From positions 1-25,755 of the forward strand of contig JAEEML010000023.1 in the NCBI GenBank assembly GCA_016283195.1: a DNA stretch of 25,755 nt, given 5' to 3'. Origin of the DNA: Deltaproteobacteria bacterium (GTDB taxonomy: Bacteria; JAEEML01). Both the position numbers and the translations under genes were made by a program. Positions 1-8,755 of this stretch are shown here, one piece after another; positions within the stretch are counted from its first letter, which is position 1, and each line of letters begins with the position of its first letter. Below the pieces are notes generated by a model that was not told the DNA's origin, made no database searches, and saw only the letters and a program-made list of their open reading frames with translations.

Positions 1-297
1 CACATAGCTGCCATCAGCAGCTTTATATTGCCGGCACTCTTCCACGCTTTTACAAATTGCTGTTTTTACATTCTTTTCAAATTCTTCTTCAAATTTTGCC
101 GGGTCTATCTCGGCCGCTTTGTCTTCTTCTTCGGTAAATTGCGGGCGCGCTTCTATATTGAGGTAAGCTAGCTCTTCGCCCTCAGCCAGCTGAGGCAATT
201 TCAGCTTTATATTGCCCGCTATATTGCCGTTCCCGCCGCCATTGCAAGCTGCCAATGTAAGAGCCAAAGTCAGCGCTAAGAGGCTATGTTTTTTCAT
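1..297 (-). CDS. Putative lipoprotein, N-terminal part only (cut by left edge)
   Basis: The frame starts at the ATG whose first base is 297 and stays open to base 1, giving 99 residues of a longer protein. The start is supported by a TAAGGAGA ribosome site just upstream. The N-terminus is a lipoprotein signal: two lysines, a Leu/Ala-rich core and an LAAC lipobox with the cysteine at about residue 18, followed by a Gly/Asn-rich linker. The mature part is acidic, with a run of Glu/Asp/Lys and two cysteines six residues apart (ICKSVEEC) near the visible end. The protein is therefore probably anchored to a membrane facing the periplasm or cell surface. No domain is recognisable in the visible part and no function is proposed. 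It lies 119 bases downstream of uvrC on the same strand and probably has its own promoter. Confidence 0.8.
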   Translation of the reverse strand, partial: MKKHSLLALTLALTLAACNGGGNGNIAGNIKLKLPQLAEGEELAYLNIEARPQFTEEEDKAAEIDPAKFEEEFEKNVKTAICKSVEECRQYKAADGSYV

Positions 298-340
298 TTT
301 TATCTCCTTAAAAAAGGCTATATTTTCCGGCACTCTTTTA

Positions 341-357
341 CTCATAAGGCCTATGAG
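341..357. repeat. Small inverted repeat upstream of the lipoprotein gene
   Basis: CTCATA and TATGAG flank the five bases AGGCC. The site lies between the uvrC stop and the lipoprotein start, about 45 bases before that start. There is no T-run on either strand, so it does not look like an intrinsic terminator. It could be an operator or a small leader hairpin. Confidence 0.25.
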
Positions 358-416
358 CAAAAGCTAAAGCATTTTAGCAGAAATTAAGCCAAAGTGGGAT
401 GTTTTTTGCAGTGCTT

Positions 417-2306
417 TTATAAAAGAGCGGAATCCAATTCTTTAATAGCCCCCAGAATGGTTTCGGCCAGTTTTGGGGTGATACCAGGTATTTCACACAA
501 AGCGGCGCTATCGGCCTTGGCAATGCCCTTTACCGAACCGAATCGGGCAATTAAGAGGCGCTTTCTGGTGGGGCCCAGGCCGGAAATATTATCCAGCACC
601 GAATGGCGGCTGTTTTTGGCGCGCAACTTGCGGTGGTAAGTAATAGCCGCGTGGTGAGTGGCATCGCGCAGCTGCACAAAGAGCTTTTCCACACTACTGC
701 CGGCCCGTAAAATTATGGGGTTTTTGCGCCCCGGTAAAAAAAGGCGCTCATGTTGTCTGGCCTGATTGTGCTCCCGATAATCACTGGGGGCCGTGCGGGC
801 TTTGGCCATAGCCACCAGCGGAACTTTTTCCAGCATATCGCTGTCGCTAAGAGCGGCAAAAGCCGCGGAAAGCTGCCCGCGCCCGCCATCTATAACCAGT
901 AAATCCGGCAAATAATCCGGCAGGTTTTTGCCATCTTTAGCCACTCTCCTCTTTACTACTTCATAAACGGCGGCAAAATCGTCGGTCGCCCCTTTTATGC
1001 GATAACGGCGATAATTTTGCTTATCGGGGCGCCCATCGTTAAAGGCTACTGTTACCCCTACCACATTGGTAGCTTGCAATTGTGAAATATCTATGCACTC
1101 CAGGCGGTGCGGCGGTGCGGGCAGCTTGAGCATGGCGGCCACCTTGGCGGCCACTTGTTCATAAGTGCTGTCATTTAGAGCAGCGCTTTTTAATGTTTGC
1201 TCGGCATTAGTTTGGGCTTTTGCGGCCAGCTTTGCCAAAAGTCCGCGCTTTATCTGGGTTATTTCTACTTTATGCTCATAGCGCTCGCTTAGTTCGCCCA
1301 TGATTTCTTCCTGCCATGGCAAAGGAAGCGGCGTGCAGATGGTTTTCGGCGCCTCATGGAGATAATACCATGAGCGCATAAACTGGCTCAAACTATCGGC
1401 GGCATCATCAATTAAATCACTTTGAAAATGGGTTATGAGGTCGCGCAAAATTCCCTGGCGGATTTGTAAAAGCGCGATAGCCAGGCCGGTGGCATTTTGG
1501 GCAACAGCATAAATATCTATATCGGTTTTCTTTTGTAAAACAATTGTTTGTTCTTCAAGAGAGCGCTTTACGGCGGCTATTTGGTCGCGCACTTTGGCCG
1601 CTTCTTCATAGGCAAAACGGCCGGCCAATTCCTCCATGGTTTTAGTGAGACGGCCAATCAAAGCTTTTTCGCCGCCACCTAAAAGCTCGCGCACATTTTC
1701 CGCCGCGGCCCGGTATTCTTCCGGCGTACATTTTTGGCAGCATGGAGCCAGGCAACGCTTCAGCTCGTATTGCAAACAAGGGCGGGCAGTGCGCGGCCGG
1801 GCTTTAAAACGCTCGCTTCTTAGCTTTAATTCGCGGTCGCTGCAGGTGCGCAGGCCAAATTGGCTGCGGATGAGTTTTACAGTATTGCGCAGGGCAACCG
1901 AGCTGCTGTAAGGGCCATAATAATTGGCTTTATCCTGACCGACTTTGCGCACCAGCTCCAAACGCGGAAACTCAGCTTGCATATCAAGACGCAGCGAAAG
2001 ATAGCGCTTATCATCTTTAAGTTCCACATTAAAGGGCGGCTTATGGCGCCTAATGAGTTCGGCCTCCAAAATCAGAGCCTCTTTTTCCGTGGCGGTGATA
2101 ATTATGCGGATATCTTCCAAAAGCGGAGGTAATTTGGCAATAAAAAAGCGGTTATCCGAGGAATTAACAAAATATTGCCGCACCCGGTCTTTTAAGGAGC
2201 GCGCTTTACCGATATAGAGAATTTTATTTTGCGCTCCGATAAATTGATAGCAGCCCGGCTCTTTGGGAAGATTATTAAGTATTTCAAATATTTTACTTTC
2301 TTCCAT
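417..2306 (-). CDS. uvrC: UvrABC excinuclease subunit C
   Basis: UvrC makes both incisions around a DNA lesion in nucleotide excision repair, in the cytoplasm with UvrA and UvrB. At 629 residues it has the usual full length. An N-terminal GIY-YIG nuclease domain is seen at about residues 14-95 (GCY at 18-20, LYIGKA at 30-35). Four cysteines, C155, C177, C185 and C189, match the conserved cysteine cluster that binds iron-sulphur in UvrC. A UVR (UvrB-binding) helix pair lies at about 216-250, followed by the RNase H-like nuclease half with acidic motifs IDIS and VIDGG. The C-terminus has two helix-hairpin-helix motifs (ISGLGPTRK and IPGITPKLAE). The gene begins 71 bases beyond the end of xdhA, which may mean partial read-through from that operon. 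I see no damage, and the identification is firm. Confidence 0.97.
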   Translation of the reverse strand: MEESKIFEILNNLPKEPGCYQFIGAQNKILYIGKARSLKDRVRQYFVNSSDNRFFIAKLPPLLEDIRIIITATEKEALILEAELIRRHKPPFNVELKDDKRYLSLRLDMQAEFPRLELVRKVGQDKANYYGPYSSSVALRNTVKLIRSQFGLRTCSDRELKLRSERFKARPRTARPCLQYELKRCLAPCCQKCTPEEYRAAAENVRELLGGGEKALIGRLTKTMEELAGRFAYEEAAKVRDQIAAVKRSLEEQTIVLQKKTDIDIYAVAQNATGLAIALLQIRQGILRDLITHFQSDLIDDAADSLSQFMRSWYYLHEAPKTICTPLPLPWQEEIMGELSERYEHKVEITQIKRGLLAKLAAKAQTNAEQTLKSAALNDSTYEQVAAKVAAMLKLPAPPHRLECIDISQLQATNVVGVTVAFNDGRPDKQNYRRYRIKGATDDFAAVYEVVKRRVAKDGKNLPDYLPDLLVIDGGRGQLSAAFAALSDSDMLEKVPLVAMAKARTAPSDYREHNQARQHERLFLPGRKNPIILRAGSSVEKLFVQLRDATHHAAITYHRKLRAKNSRHSVLDNISGLGPTRKRLLIARFGSVKGIAKADSAALCEIPGITPKLAETILGAIKELDSALL

Positions 2307-2377
2307 TTGGCCTTGTTTCTGTCAAATTAAGACTTAGGGCAAAAAAAGCGCAAATCCGCCGCAGGTTAAAATAAATA

Positions 2378-4654
2378 TCACTTATTTAAAAGATTGAGCT
2401 TAATGCGCTCGGGATTCATGGGGAGCTCCATTACCGGCTTTTTAAGAGCATTGGCTACAGCGTTGCCGATAGCGGCCGCTACCGGGATGAGCGATGGCTC
2501 GCCTATGCCTTTAGCGCCATAAGGGCCGTTTTTATAGGGGCGTTCCAAGAGGGTGATCTTAATCTCCGGAATATCCTGGATGGTGGGGATAATGTAATCG
2601 GTAAAGTTGGGATTAAGCATTTTGCCATCTTTTATAACCAGCTCTTCCATGATGGCCCAGCCCATGCCCTGCACCACGCCGCCCTCTATTTGCGCTTCGA
2701 TGCCTTTATGGTGAATAGCCTGGCCCACATCGTGAATAGCGTGCATCTTTTCCACATGCACCTGGCCGGTAATGGTATCGACAGCCACTTCAGCTACCAT
2801 GACGGCGTGGGCATAGGTGGTGTAAGACTGGCCCTGGCCAACTTCTTTGTTCCAGATTTTGCGATCCGGCGCATACCAGCCGTTGGCTACAAGATTGACT
2901 TTGGCGCAGTAAGCTTTATTGGCCAGCGTTGCAAAATCCATAATAATTTCGCCGCTCTTTTTGTCTATGAGCGCATCGCCTTTGATATCCAGCTCACCTG
3001 CTTTGCGGCCGGTATCGGCAGCGGCGCATTTTAAGAGGCGCTCTTTCATAATGAGACAACCGTCTTTTACGGCATTGCCGCTCATCACGGTGGTGCGGCT
3101 CGCTACAGTAGGGCCGGAATCGGGCACCAGCATAGTGTCAGCTTCGCCCACATAAATGCGCCCATAAGAGACGCCCAGGGTTTCGGCGGCAATAATGGCC
3201 ATAGCCGTAAAGGCTCCCTGGCCCAGCTCGGCACCGCCGATATTGACGCGCACCGAGCCGTCGATATTCACTTGCACCAAAGCGCCGGACCCCTCGAGGC
3301 GCTGGCCGCCAGCATGAAGCCCCACGCCGTAGCGCACGGCAGCAAGGCCAATACCGCGCTTAATGTGGGCCTCTTTGCCTTTTTTGAGCTCTTTTAAAAT
3401 GGGCGTCTTTTTAGCGGCCAGTTCCAAAACGCGCATAGCGTTGACATCGGCTTCCACCACATCGCCTAGGGGGCTTATCTCCCCGGCGCTAAAAGTGTTG
3501 CGGCGGCGAATTTCTACTGGATCTACTCCCACTTTTTCGGCCAGAAGGTCCATCTGGCGCTCTAAGGCAAAAGTCACCTGCGGAGCGCCAAAGCCACGGA
3601 AAGCCCCGCCAAAGGCATTATTGGTATAAACAACGAGCGTATCCACTTGCACATTGGGCGAGCGGTAGGGGCCAGTAGCCGAGGCATTGGCCCGCTCGGC
3701 CACAATAGAAGAGATACCAAGATAGGCGCCGGCATCGCAAATGGCTTTAACTTTGATGGCGGTAATGGTGCCATCTTCTTTAGCCGCCAGTTTGTGCTCG
3801 ATGATCATGGAGTGGCGCTTGGTGGAATAAGCCAAATCCTCTTCGCGGTTATAAATGACTTTTACCGGCCGCCCGGTTTCAAAAGCCAAAACAGAAGCCA
3901 CAGCGCTGGGCTCATTGGGATAATCCTCTTTGCCGCCAAAGCCGCCGCCGGTTGTCGCCTGCTGCACTCTTATTTTACTCATGGGCTTTTTGAGTACTTT
4001 GGCAAGCGCTCCCTGCACATAAAAAGGCGCTTGCATGGAACCGCGTAAGAGTAGCGAGCCGTCGGCGCCGGGGATAGCCACCACCGAATTGGGCTCTAAA
4101 TAGGCGTGATCCTGATAACCAACCACATAGCGGTTATCGAGAATAATGGGGCTCTCACTAAAAGCTTTTTCCACATCGCCGTGACGAATACACATGGAAT
4201 CGGCCAAATTACCCATTTCATGGAGCTTGGGAGCGCCTTCGGCAAGAGCTTCCTCGCTGGTGTGAATAACCGGCAATTCTTCTATTTCGGCGGTTACTAA
4301 AGAAGCGGCCTTTCTGGCAATTTCCGGGCTTTCGGCGGCAATAATAGCCAGGCGGTCGCCGCGCCAGCGCAGGTGGTCATAGGCCAGCAGGGGCTGATCG
4401 GCGCGCACTGCTCCGATATTATTGGCATATTTATCGCCGAGGTCGGCCGCGACCATTACTTTAACTACGCCGGGGAGAGCCTTAGCCTTGGAGACATCGA
4501 CGCTCTTTAAAAGGCCGTGCGAAACCGGGCTAAAAGCAATAGCACCATAGAGCACGCCGGGAAGCGGTTCGTCATCGGTATAGCGGCTTTTGCCGGTCGC
4601 TTTATCATAAGCATCAAGGCGGACAGGGCTTGTGCCAACCACATCAAACTTCAT
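2378..4654 (-). CDS. xdhA: Xanthine dehydrogenase, molybdenum-binding subunit
   Basis: Large catalytic subunit of a molybdenum hydroxylase that oxidises purines such as hypoxanthine and xanthine. It has 758 residues, close to E. coli XdhA. The N-terminal a/b hammerhead covers about 15-130, and the cofactor-binding half follows. Three active-site signatures of purine hydroxylases are intact: GGFGGKE ending at E243, AFRGFG with R353, and GIGEP with E719. Against bovine xanthine oxidase these should be Glu802, Arg880 and Glu1261; aldehyde oxidases lack the first two. That favours a purine substrate over aldehydes, by inference. The start overlaps the end of xdhC by 11 bases and has a GAGGAGG ribosome site, so the genes are translationally coupled. 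Transcription order is FAD, FeS, Mo subunit, as in coxMSL-type operons. A nicotinate- or purine-analogue hydroxylase cannot be excluded. Confidence 0.9.
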   Translation of the reverse strand: MKFDVVGTSPVRLDAYDKATGKSRYTDDEPLPGVLYGAIAFSPVSHGLLKSVDVSKAKALPGVVKVMVAADLGDKYANNIGAVRADQPLLAYDHLRWRGDRLAIIAAESPEIARKAASLVTAEIEELPVIHTSEEALAEGAPKLHEMGNLADSMCIRHGDVEKAFSESPIILDNRYVVGYQDHAYLEPNSVVAIPGADGSLLLRGSMQAPFYVQGALAKVLKKPMSKIRVQQATTGGGFGGKEDYPNEPSAVASVLAFETGRPVKVIYNREEDLAYSTKRHSMIIEHKLAAKEDGTITAIKVKAICDAGAYLGISSIVAERANASATGPYRSPNVQVDTLVVYTNNAFGGAFRGFGAPQVTFALERQMDLLAEKVGVDPVEIRRRNTFSAGEISPLGDVVEADVNAMRVLELAAKKTPILKELKKGKEAHIKRGIGLAAVRYGVGLHAGGQRLEGSGALVQVNIDGSVRVNIGGAELGQGAFTAMAIIAAETLGVSYGRIYVGEADTMLVPDSGPTVASRTTVMSGNAVKDGCLIMKERLLKCAAADTGRKAGELDIKGDALIDKKSGEIIMDFATLANKAYCAKVNLVANGWYAPDRKIWNKEVGQGQSYTTYAHAVMVAEVAVDTITGQVHVEKMHAIHDVGQAIHHKGIEAQIEGGVVQGMGWAIMEELVIKDGKMLNPNFTDYIIPTIQDIPEIKITLLERPYKNGPYGAKGIGEPSLIPVAAAIGNAVANALKKPVMELPMNPERIKLNLLNK

Positions 4655-5123
4655 GGCGTTCCTCCTCAGCGGCGGCGGCGATGGCCTCTATAATCTTGAT
4701 ATAGCCGGTGCAGCGGCAGATATTGCCTTCCATGTTGTCTTTTATCTCTTTAGTGCCCAGCTTATGGCGGTTACAAGTGCATTTTTTGAGCAGATTATCG
4801 GCGGCAACAACCACCCCGGGGGTGCAAAAGCCGCACTGCACAGCATTGTGATTTACCAGAGAATCAATAAGAGCCGGGTTGTGCTCAGCCACCCAGGCAG
4901 CTGTCACTATATCGGCGCCTTCTACTTGCTGCGTAAAGGCGCAGCAGGAGCAGATAATTTCGCCGTTAAGAGCTACAGTGCAGGCGCCGCACTCGCCGCC
5001 GCCGCAGCCCTCTTTAACCTCGGTGTGGCCATTTTTACGCAAAGTGTCCAAAAGGCGCTCGCCATCCTCTACTTGCCAGATAGTTGGCCGGCCGTTGACG
5101 GTAACATGAACATCCACTTTCAT
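4644..5123 (-). CDS. xdhC: Xanthine dehydrogenase, 2Fe-2S subunit
   Basis: Small electron-transfer subunit of the molybdenum hydroxylase, carrying two [2Fe-2S] clusters between the molybdenum site and FAD. The 159 residues match the family. The plant-ferredoxin-like cluster is bound by C40, C45, C48 and C60 (CGGGECGAC motif). The second, helical cluster is bound by C97 and C100 (CGFC) and C136 and C138 (CRC). An additional CxC pair at C115 and C117, followed by a histidine, lies between the two halves of the second cluster and is not part of the standard ligand set. The start codon overlaps the xdhB stop as ATGA and has a GAGGAGG ribosome site. The name follows E. coli usage, where XdhC is the iron-sulphur subunit; elsewhere xdhC names an unrelated maturation factor, which is not seen here. 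Confidence 0.92.
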   Translation of the reverse strand: MKVDVHVTVNGRPTIWQVEDGERLLDTLRKNGHTEVKEGCGGGECGACTVALNGEIICSCCAFTQQVEGADIVTAAWVAEHNPALIDSLVNHNAVQCGFCTPGVVVAADNLLKKCTCNRHKLGTKEIKDNMEGNICRCTGYIKIIEAIAAAAEEERHEV

Positions 5124-5962
5124 TGGGCAGCCTCCTCAAGAGCGGCGGCTAAAAAGTCGCGGCAGACCTGGCGGCGGTATTCGGCAGTGGCCCGCTGGTC
5201 GTTAATGGGTTTTACTTCGTTATAAGCTATCGCGGCGGCTTCTTCTATAATAGCGGCCGAAAGCTCTTTACCTAAAAGAAATTCTTCCACTTTTTGTGCT
5301 CTAAGTACCGTTGGAGCCACCGAGCCAAAAGCCAGAGCGATATGCTCAATTTTGCCTTTTTTTATCAAAATATTAAGCGCCATACTGGCTACAGCTATAA
5401 TAAGAGCGTTGCGCCGCCCGGTTTTGCAAAATTTGCTGAAAACGCCTTCCGGCGGCAAAGGCAAAATAACCTCTTCCAGCCATTCATCAGCCGCTCTGGC
5501 TGTGCGTCCGGGACCGGTTAAAAACTCCCTAAGAGGCAACTGGCGGCTACCGGCCAGTGAGCTCAATTTTACTTCCGGATTATAAGGAGTGAGGCCGGTA
5601 GTCATATCGGCACAGGGTGAAGCAGTGCAAATATTGCCGGCAATGGTGGCGCGGTTTCTTATTTGCGGTGAGCCCACATGGCGCGCTCCCTCCACCAAGA
5701 GCGGCCATTTTTTGCACATTTTATCGCCGCCGGCGGCAATGCGCCCGGCCGTAATACTGCCGGGGAGGTGTAAAGCTCCTTGAGCATCGCAGTACGGTTC
5801 AAGGCGCGGCATGGCCGTAAGATCAATAAAATCGGCATCTTTTATGGCGCCGCGACGGATCTTGGGCCAAACATCTGTAGCTCCGGCCACCATGATATAG
5901 CCGGGGTGTTCGTGAATTGCATTAAGCAATTCTTCCCGTGATTGGGGACGTAAAAAGGCCAT
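5120..5962 (-). CDS. xdhB: Xanthine dehydrogenase, FAD-binding subunit
   Basis: Medium subunit that binds FAD and passes electrons from the iron-sulphur subunit to NAD or another acceptor. It has 280 residues. The FAD-binding signatures are visible: VAGATDV at about residues 21-27 and the long motif GSPQIRNRATIAGNI, followed by the usual ASPCADM, around residues 98-120. The C-terminal part corresponds to the CO dehydrogenase flavoprotein C-terminal domain. This is the first gene of a compact three-gene operon, and its stop overlaps the start of xdhC by four bases. The ribosome site is weak (GTGAG about 8 bases upstream). The 154 bases upstream hold a perfect 12-bp palindrome and a small hairpin, so regulation at this promoter is likely. 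Confidence 0.92.
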   Translation of the reverse strand: MAFLRPQSREELLNAIHEHPGYIMVAGATDVWPKIRRGAIKDADFIDLTAMPRLEPYCDAQGALHLPGSITAGRIAAGGDKMCKKWPLLVEGARHVGSPQIRNRATIAGNICTASPCADMTTGLTPYNPEVKLSSLAGSRQLPLREFLTGPGRTARAADEWLEEVILPLPPEGVFSKFCKTGRRNALIIAVASMALNILIKKGKIEHIALAFGSVAPTVLRAQKVEEFLLGKELSAAIIEEAAAIAYNEVKPINDQRATAEYRRQVCRDFLAAALEEAAQ

Positions 5963-5981
5963 TTTTTACTCACTTTCCCAA

Positions 5982-6020
5982 GTGGCTGGGCCACGAGATT
6001 TTACCGCCACTAACGTTAGT
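5982..6020. promoter_or_regulatory. Inverted repeats upstream of xdhB, possible operator
   Basis: ACTAACGTTAGT at 6009-6020 is a perfect 12-bp palindrome in the only sizeable gap before the xdh operon. Closer to the start, GTGGC and GCCAC flank TGG at 5982-5994, which could form a five-pair hairpin in the leader. I could not place convincing -35 and -10 boxes around them. A repressor site for a purine- or molybdate-responsive regulator is an inference from position alone. Confidence 0.35.
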
Positions 6021-6116
6021 AAAGAGAGCGCGCTAGTACAAGCAAAATATGCTGTTTCGATATTTATTTAAAGCAGAAAATAATTAAATGGCCGGAGGAA
6101 CAAAAATATTAAGTTT

Positions 6117-7376
6117 TTAAGGTAAGTAATCGAAATCGTGCTGGATCTTCACTTCGTGAGCTTCTTTGCCCTTTTTGAACTTAATTTCTCCCGGAGTAAT
6201 GCAATCTTTCACCGGGCAAACATTTAAGCAGAGGTGGCAGCCCACGCAGCGGTCAGTAATGGTTGGGCGGTGTTTATCGGCATCCCAGTCGATAGCCTGG
6301 TGGCTACCGTCAAAGCAGCTGGTGTAGCAGCGGCCGCAGCCAACACACTTGTCATAATCGATTTTAGGCACGATTTGGAAGGAGCGGTCCAAATTCTCGC
6401 AGGGGATGATATTGGGCACTGCTTTGCCGATAAAATCGCGGAGAGATGTATAGCCGTGCTCTTCCATAAAGAAGGCAAGGCCCTCTTTAAGATCTTCCAC
6501 AATGCGGTAGCCATATTGCATAACAGCGGTGGTTACCTGGATATTCTCGGCGCCTAAAAGGAGAAATTCCACCGCATCTTGCCAGGTTTCCACGCCGCCG
6601 ATACCAGAGACGGGGAAACCCTGCAGCTCGGGGTGCTGCTTGAGCTGGGCAATAAAACGCAAGGCGATGGGTTTTACCGCCGCGCCGGAGTAGCCGGAGA
6701 TGGAGGAAACGCCGTTGACCACCGGGCGGCCGCACATATTTTCCACATCAATGCCGCAGATGGATTTAATGGTATTGATAGCACTCACGGCGGCCGCGCC
6801 GCCCTTTTTGGCGGCAATGGAGGGCACTTCGATGTGGGTGATATTGGGGGTCATTTTGGCAATAACCGGCACATGGGTATTTTCGCAGACAATGCGCGTA
6901 TATTTTTCCACCAGTTCGGTATTTTGGCCCACATCGGAACCCATGGCGTGGCTGGTCATTTGCGGGCAGCTGAAGTTGAGCTCCAAAATATCGGCGCCGG
7001 CTTTGGTCATCTCGCGGGCGAGCAGTGCCCACTCTTCTTCATTGGAGCCCATGATGGAGACACCCATCACCTTAGTGGGATAATCCTTTTTGAGTTTCTT
7101 AATGATTTCGGCATTTTCCTGCCAGCTATATTCGGAGATTTGCTCCATGTTTTTAAAGCCGATAAAGGGAGTACCCTCTTTGCGATGGGTATCAAAACGG
7201 GGTGAACACTCATCGGCGATGAAAACACCGACGGTTTTATAAAACACGCCGCCCCAACCGGCATCAAAAGCTTTAGAAATCATTTCATAATTGTGGCACA
7301 CCGGCGAAGAGGAGAGAAAGAAGGGGTTTTCGCAGTGGACGCCTAAAAAATCTATAGATAGATCAACTTTTTTCAT
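6117..7376 (-). CDS. preA: NAD-dependent dihydropyrimidine dehydrogenase, subunit PreA
   Basis: Catalytic subunit that, with PreT, reduces uracil or thymine to the 5,6-dihydro form using NADH; gut bacterial PreTA also reduces 5-fluorouracil. It has 419 residues. The FMN-binding, dihydroorotate-dehydrogenase-like barrel spans about 1-310 ([43 protein letters not shown]). A C-terminal ferredoxin domain has two complete [4Fe-4S] motifs, [11 protein letters not shown] at 344-354 and [11 protein letters not shown] at 377-387. The segment around GSDVGQ, where mammalian DPD has its general-acid cysteine, carries valine (V149); as I recall, E. coli PreA reads the same. The start has an AAAGGAG ribosome site and lies 23 bases after preT, so the two are co-transcribed. 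Confidence 0.93.
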   Translation of the reverse strand: MKKVDLSIDFLGVHCENPFFLSSSPVCHNYEMISKAFDAGWGGVFYKTVGVFIADECSPRFDTHRKEGTPFIGFKNMEQISEYSWQENAEIIKKLKKDYPTKVMGVSIMGSNEEEWALLAREMTKAGADILELNFSCPQMTSHAMGSDVGQNTELVEKYTRIVCENTHVPVIAKMTPNITHIEVPSIAAKKGGAAAVSAINTIKSICGIDVENMCGRPVVNGVSSISGYSGAAVKPIALRFIAQLKQHPELQGFPVSGIGGVETWQDAVEFLLLGAENIQVTTAVMQYGYRIVEDLKEGLAFFMEEHGYTSLRDFIGKAVPNIIPCENLDRSFQIVPKIDYDKCVGCGRCYTSCFDGSHQAIDWDADKHRPTITDRCVGCHLCLNVCPVKDCITPGEIKFKKGKEAHEVKIQHDFDYLP

Positions 7377-7399
7377 ATCAAAACTCCTTTATATCCGGC

Positions 7400-8614
7400 T
7401 CAAATTTTAAGAAAATCGGCAATGGCAAAAGCTGCTTCTTTGCCGCTTTGTACAGATTCCACCACGGTGCGGCCGCGGCTCACCACCATATCGCCGCCAA
7501 GGAAAATATTGCCATCTTGCTTAAGATCGGCAAAGCCTTCTGTAGGCGCCTGGCCCACGGCAAAGATAACGGTATCGGCTTTAAAAGTGACCTGGCTCTC
7601 GTCATCCATAGAGGCAAAAGAGATGGCTTCTACTTTGCTTTCGCCTTTAATTTCTAGGGGTTTAAAGAAGGGCAGCACGGGAACGCCGAGTTCGGTAATG
7701 TAATCGAGTTCTTTTTTGGAAGCCGGCATCTCTTCCATTGTTTCAATAAAGACAACATTGACGCTCTTTGCCCCCAGCTGTTTGGCAGTGGAAGCGCAGT
7801 CCATAGCCACATCGCCGCCGCCGATGATGACCACTTTGCCGAGGTCGCCGATTTGGCCGTTTTTAACGCGGGCATTTTTGAGGAAATTGAGCGCGGTATC
7901 AACGCCTTGTTTATCCCATCCTTTGACAAATTTCAGCACTTTGGAAGTGGAGAGGCCGACGCCCACATAAACGGCATCGAATTTTTTGGCAAGCTCGGCC
8001 ACTTCTTCGCGGCTGACTTTGTGATTTTGTTCGAAAGTAACGCCAAGTTCTTTAATGGCGGCAATATCTTGATCAATAGTGGCGTCATCGAGGCGCGAGG
8101 GAGTGATGCCGTAGCGGAGCAGGCCGCCGGGCTCTTTATTTTCGTCAAAAATGGTAACAGCAACGCCCCGCTTAGCCAGCTCTGCCGCTGCGCCCAGAGA
8201 AGAGGGGCCAGCACCGATGCAAGCCACCTTTTTGCCGCAGGAAGGCGCTTTTTCCAAAACCTTCATGCCAAAGATCTTTTCCTGCTCCATGGCAAAAGAT
8301 TGCAAGCGGCCGATTTGGATGGGTTTATCAATGCCGCAGCGGCTACAGCCCTTTTCGCAAAGCCGTTCCTGGGGGCAAATTTTGCCGCAGGAAGCACCCA
8401 AGATGTTGTTTTCCCTAATGGTTTTGGCCGCGCCCTTAAAATTCCTAAAACGGATGGAGCGGATGAATTTGCTGGGATTGGTGCCCACGGGGCAATCCTG
8501 ACTACACGGGGCATCGATACAGAGCAAGCAACGGGCGGCCTCTTGCATCGCGAGACGCACGTCATAGGCTGGTTCGGACTTTTCACCATAGGCTAGCTTT
8601 CGCACTTGGGTCAT
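7400..8614 (-). CDS. preT: NAD-dependent dihydropyrimidine dehydrogenase, subunit PreT
   Basis: Electron-input subunit: takes electrons from NADH through FAD and iron-sulphur clusters to PreA. It has 404 residues. The N-terminal part binds iron-sulphur clusters through C29, C32, C37 and C41 and a second set at C76, C80, C86 and C90; Q105 in IGRLQSF probably matches the unusual glutamine ligand of mammalian DPD. The FAD Rossmann motif is GAGPSSLG at about 134-141, the NADH Rossmann motif IIGGGDVAMD at about 263-272, and FLGGDMV near the C-terminus closes the FAD site. A GAGGAG ribosome site precedes the start. It is the first gene of preTA. GltD and NfnB are relatives, but the adjacent preA makes this assignment firm. 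Together with the xdh operon downstream it forms a nucleobase oxidation and reduction block. Confidence 0.92.
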   Translation of the reverse strand: MTQVRKLAYGEKSEPAYDVRLAMQEAARCLLCIDAPCSQDCPVGTNPSKFIRSIRFRNFKGAAKTIRENNILGASCGKICPQERLCEKGCSRCGIDKPIQIGRLQSFAMEQEKIFGMKVLEKAPSCGKKVACIGAGPSSLGAAAELAKRGVAVTIFDENKEPGGLLRYGITPSRLDDATIDQDIAAIKELGVTFEQNHKVSREEVAELAKKFDAVYVGVGLSTSKVLKFVKGWDKQGVDTALNFLKNARVKNGQIGDLGKVVIIGGGDVAMDCASTAKQLGAKSVNVVFIETMEEMPASKKELDYITELGVPVLPFFKPLEIKGESKVEAISFASMDDESQVTFKADTVIFAVGQAPTEGFADLKQDGNIFLGGDMVVSRGRTVVESVQSGKEAAFAIADFLKI

Positions 8615-8675
8615 AAACTTCTCCTCTTTAATTTACCTATGCACCATGCACAGGCGCTTTAGTCAAACGGTGTTA

Positions 8676-8704
8676 GTTTTAGAATATTTTATCTCATTTG
8701 TAAA
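8676..8704 (-). promoter_or_regulatory. Predicted sigma-70 promoter of preTA
   Basis: On the minus strand TTTACA (8704-8699) and TAAAAC (8681-8676) are separated by 17 bases, with an AT-rich stretch between them. The -35 box matches the consensus at five of six positions and the -10 at four. It lies about 60 bases before the preT start. Confidence 0.4.
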
Positions 8705-8755
8705 TAGCTTGCGGCAGTAATTATTTGCCAACATTCAGGAGGATAATAAGGCCTT

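Noticed and set aside
2307-2377. Intrinsic terminator after xdhA
   Set aside because: There is a T-run on the minus strand, but the preceding GC-rich stretch pairs over only three to four bases.
4632-5225. A 197-codon open frame on the plus strand
   Set aside because: Antisense across the xdhA-xdhC-xdhB junctions, which are tightly overlapping real genes.
5963-6116. Possible molybdenum cofactor riboswitch before xdhB
   Set aside because: Only a short hairpin and one palindrome are visible; the multi-helix architecture of the Moco RNA is not seen.
6579-7205. A 208-codon open frame on the plus strand, rich in His and Gly
   Set aside because: Antisense to preA in a region of conserved barrel motifs; the composition is that of a shadow frame.
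7853-8596. A 247-codon open frame on the plus strand
   Set aside because: It lies wholly antisense to preT, whose motifs are complete; it has no recognisable motif and arises from the codon use of preT.
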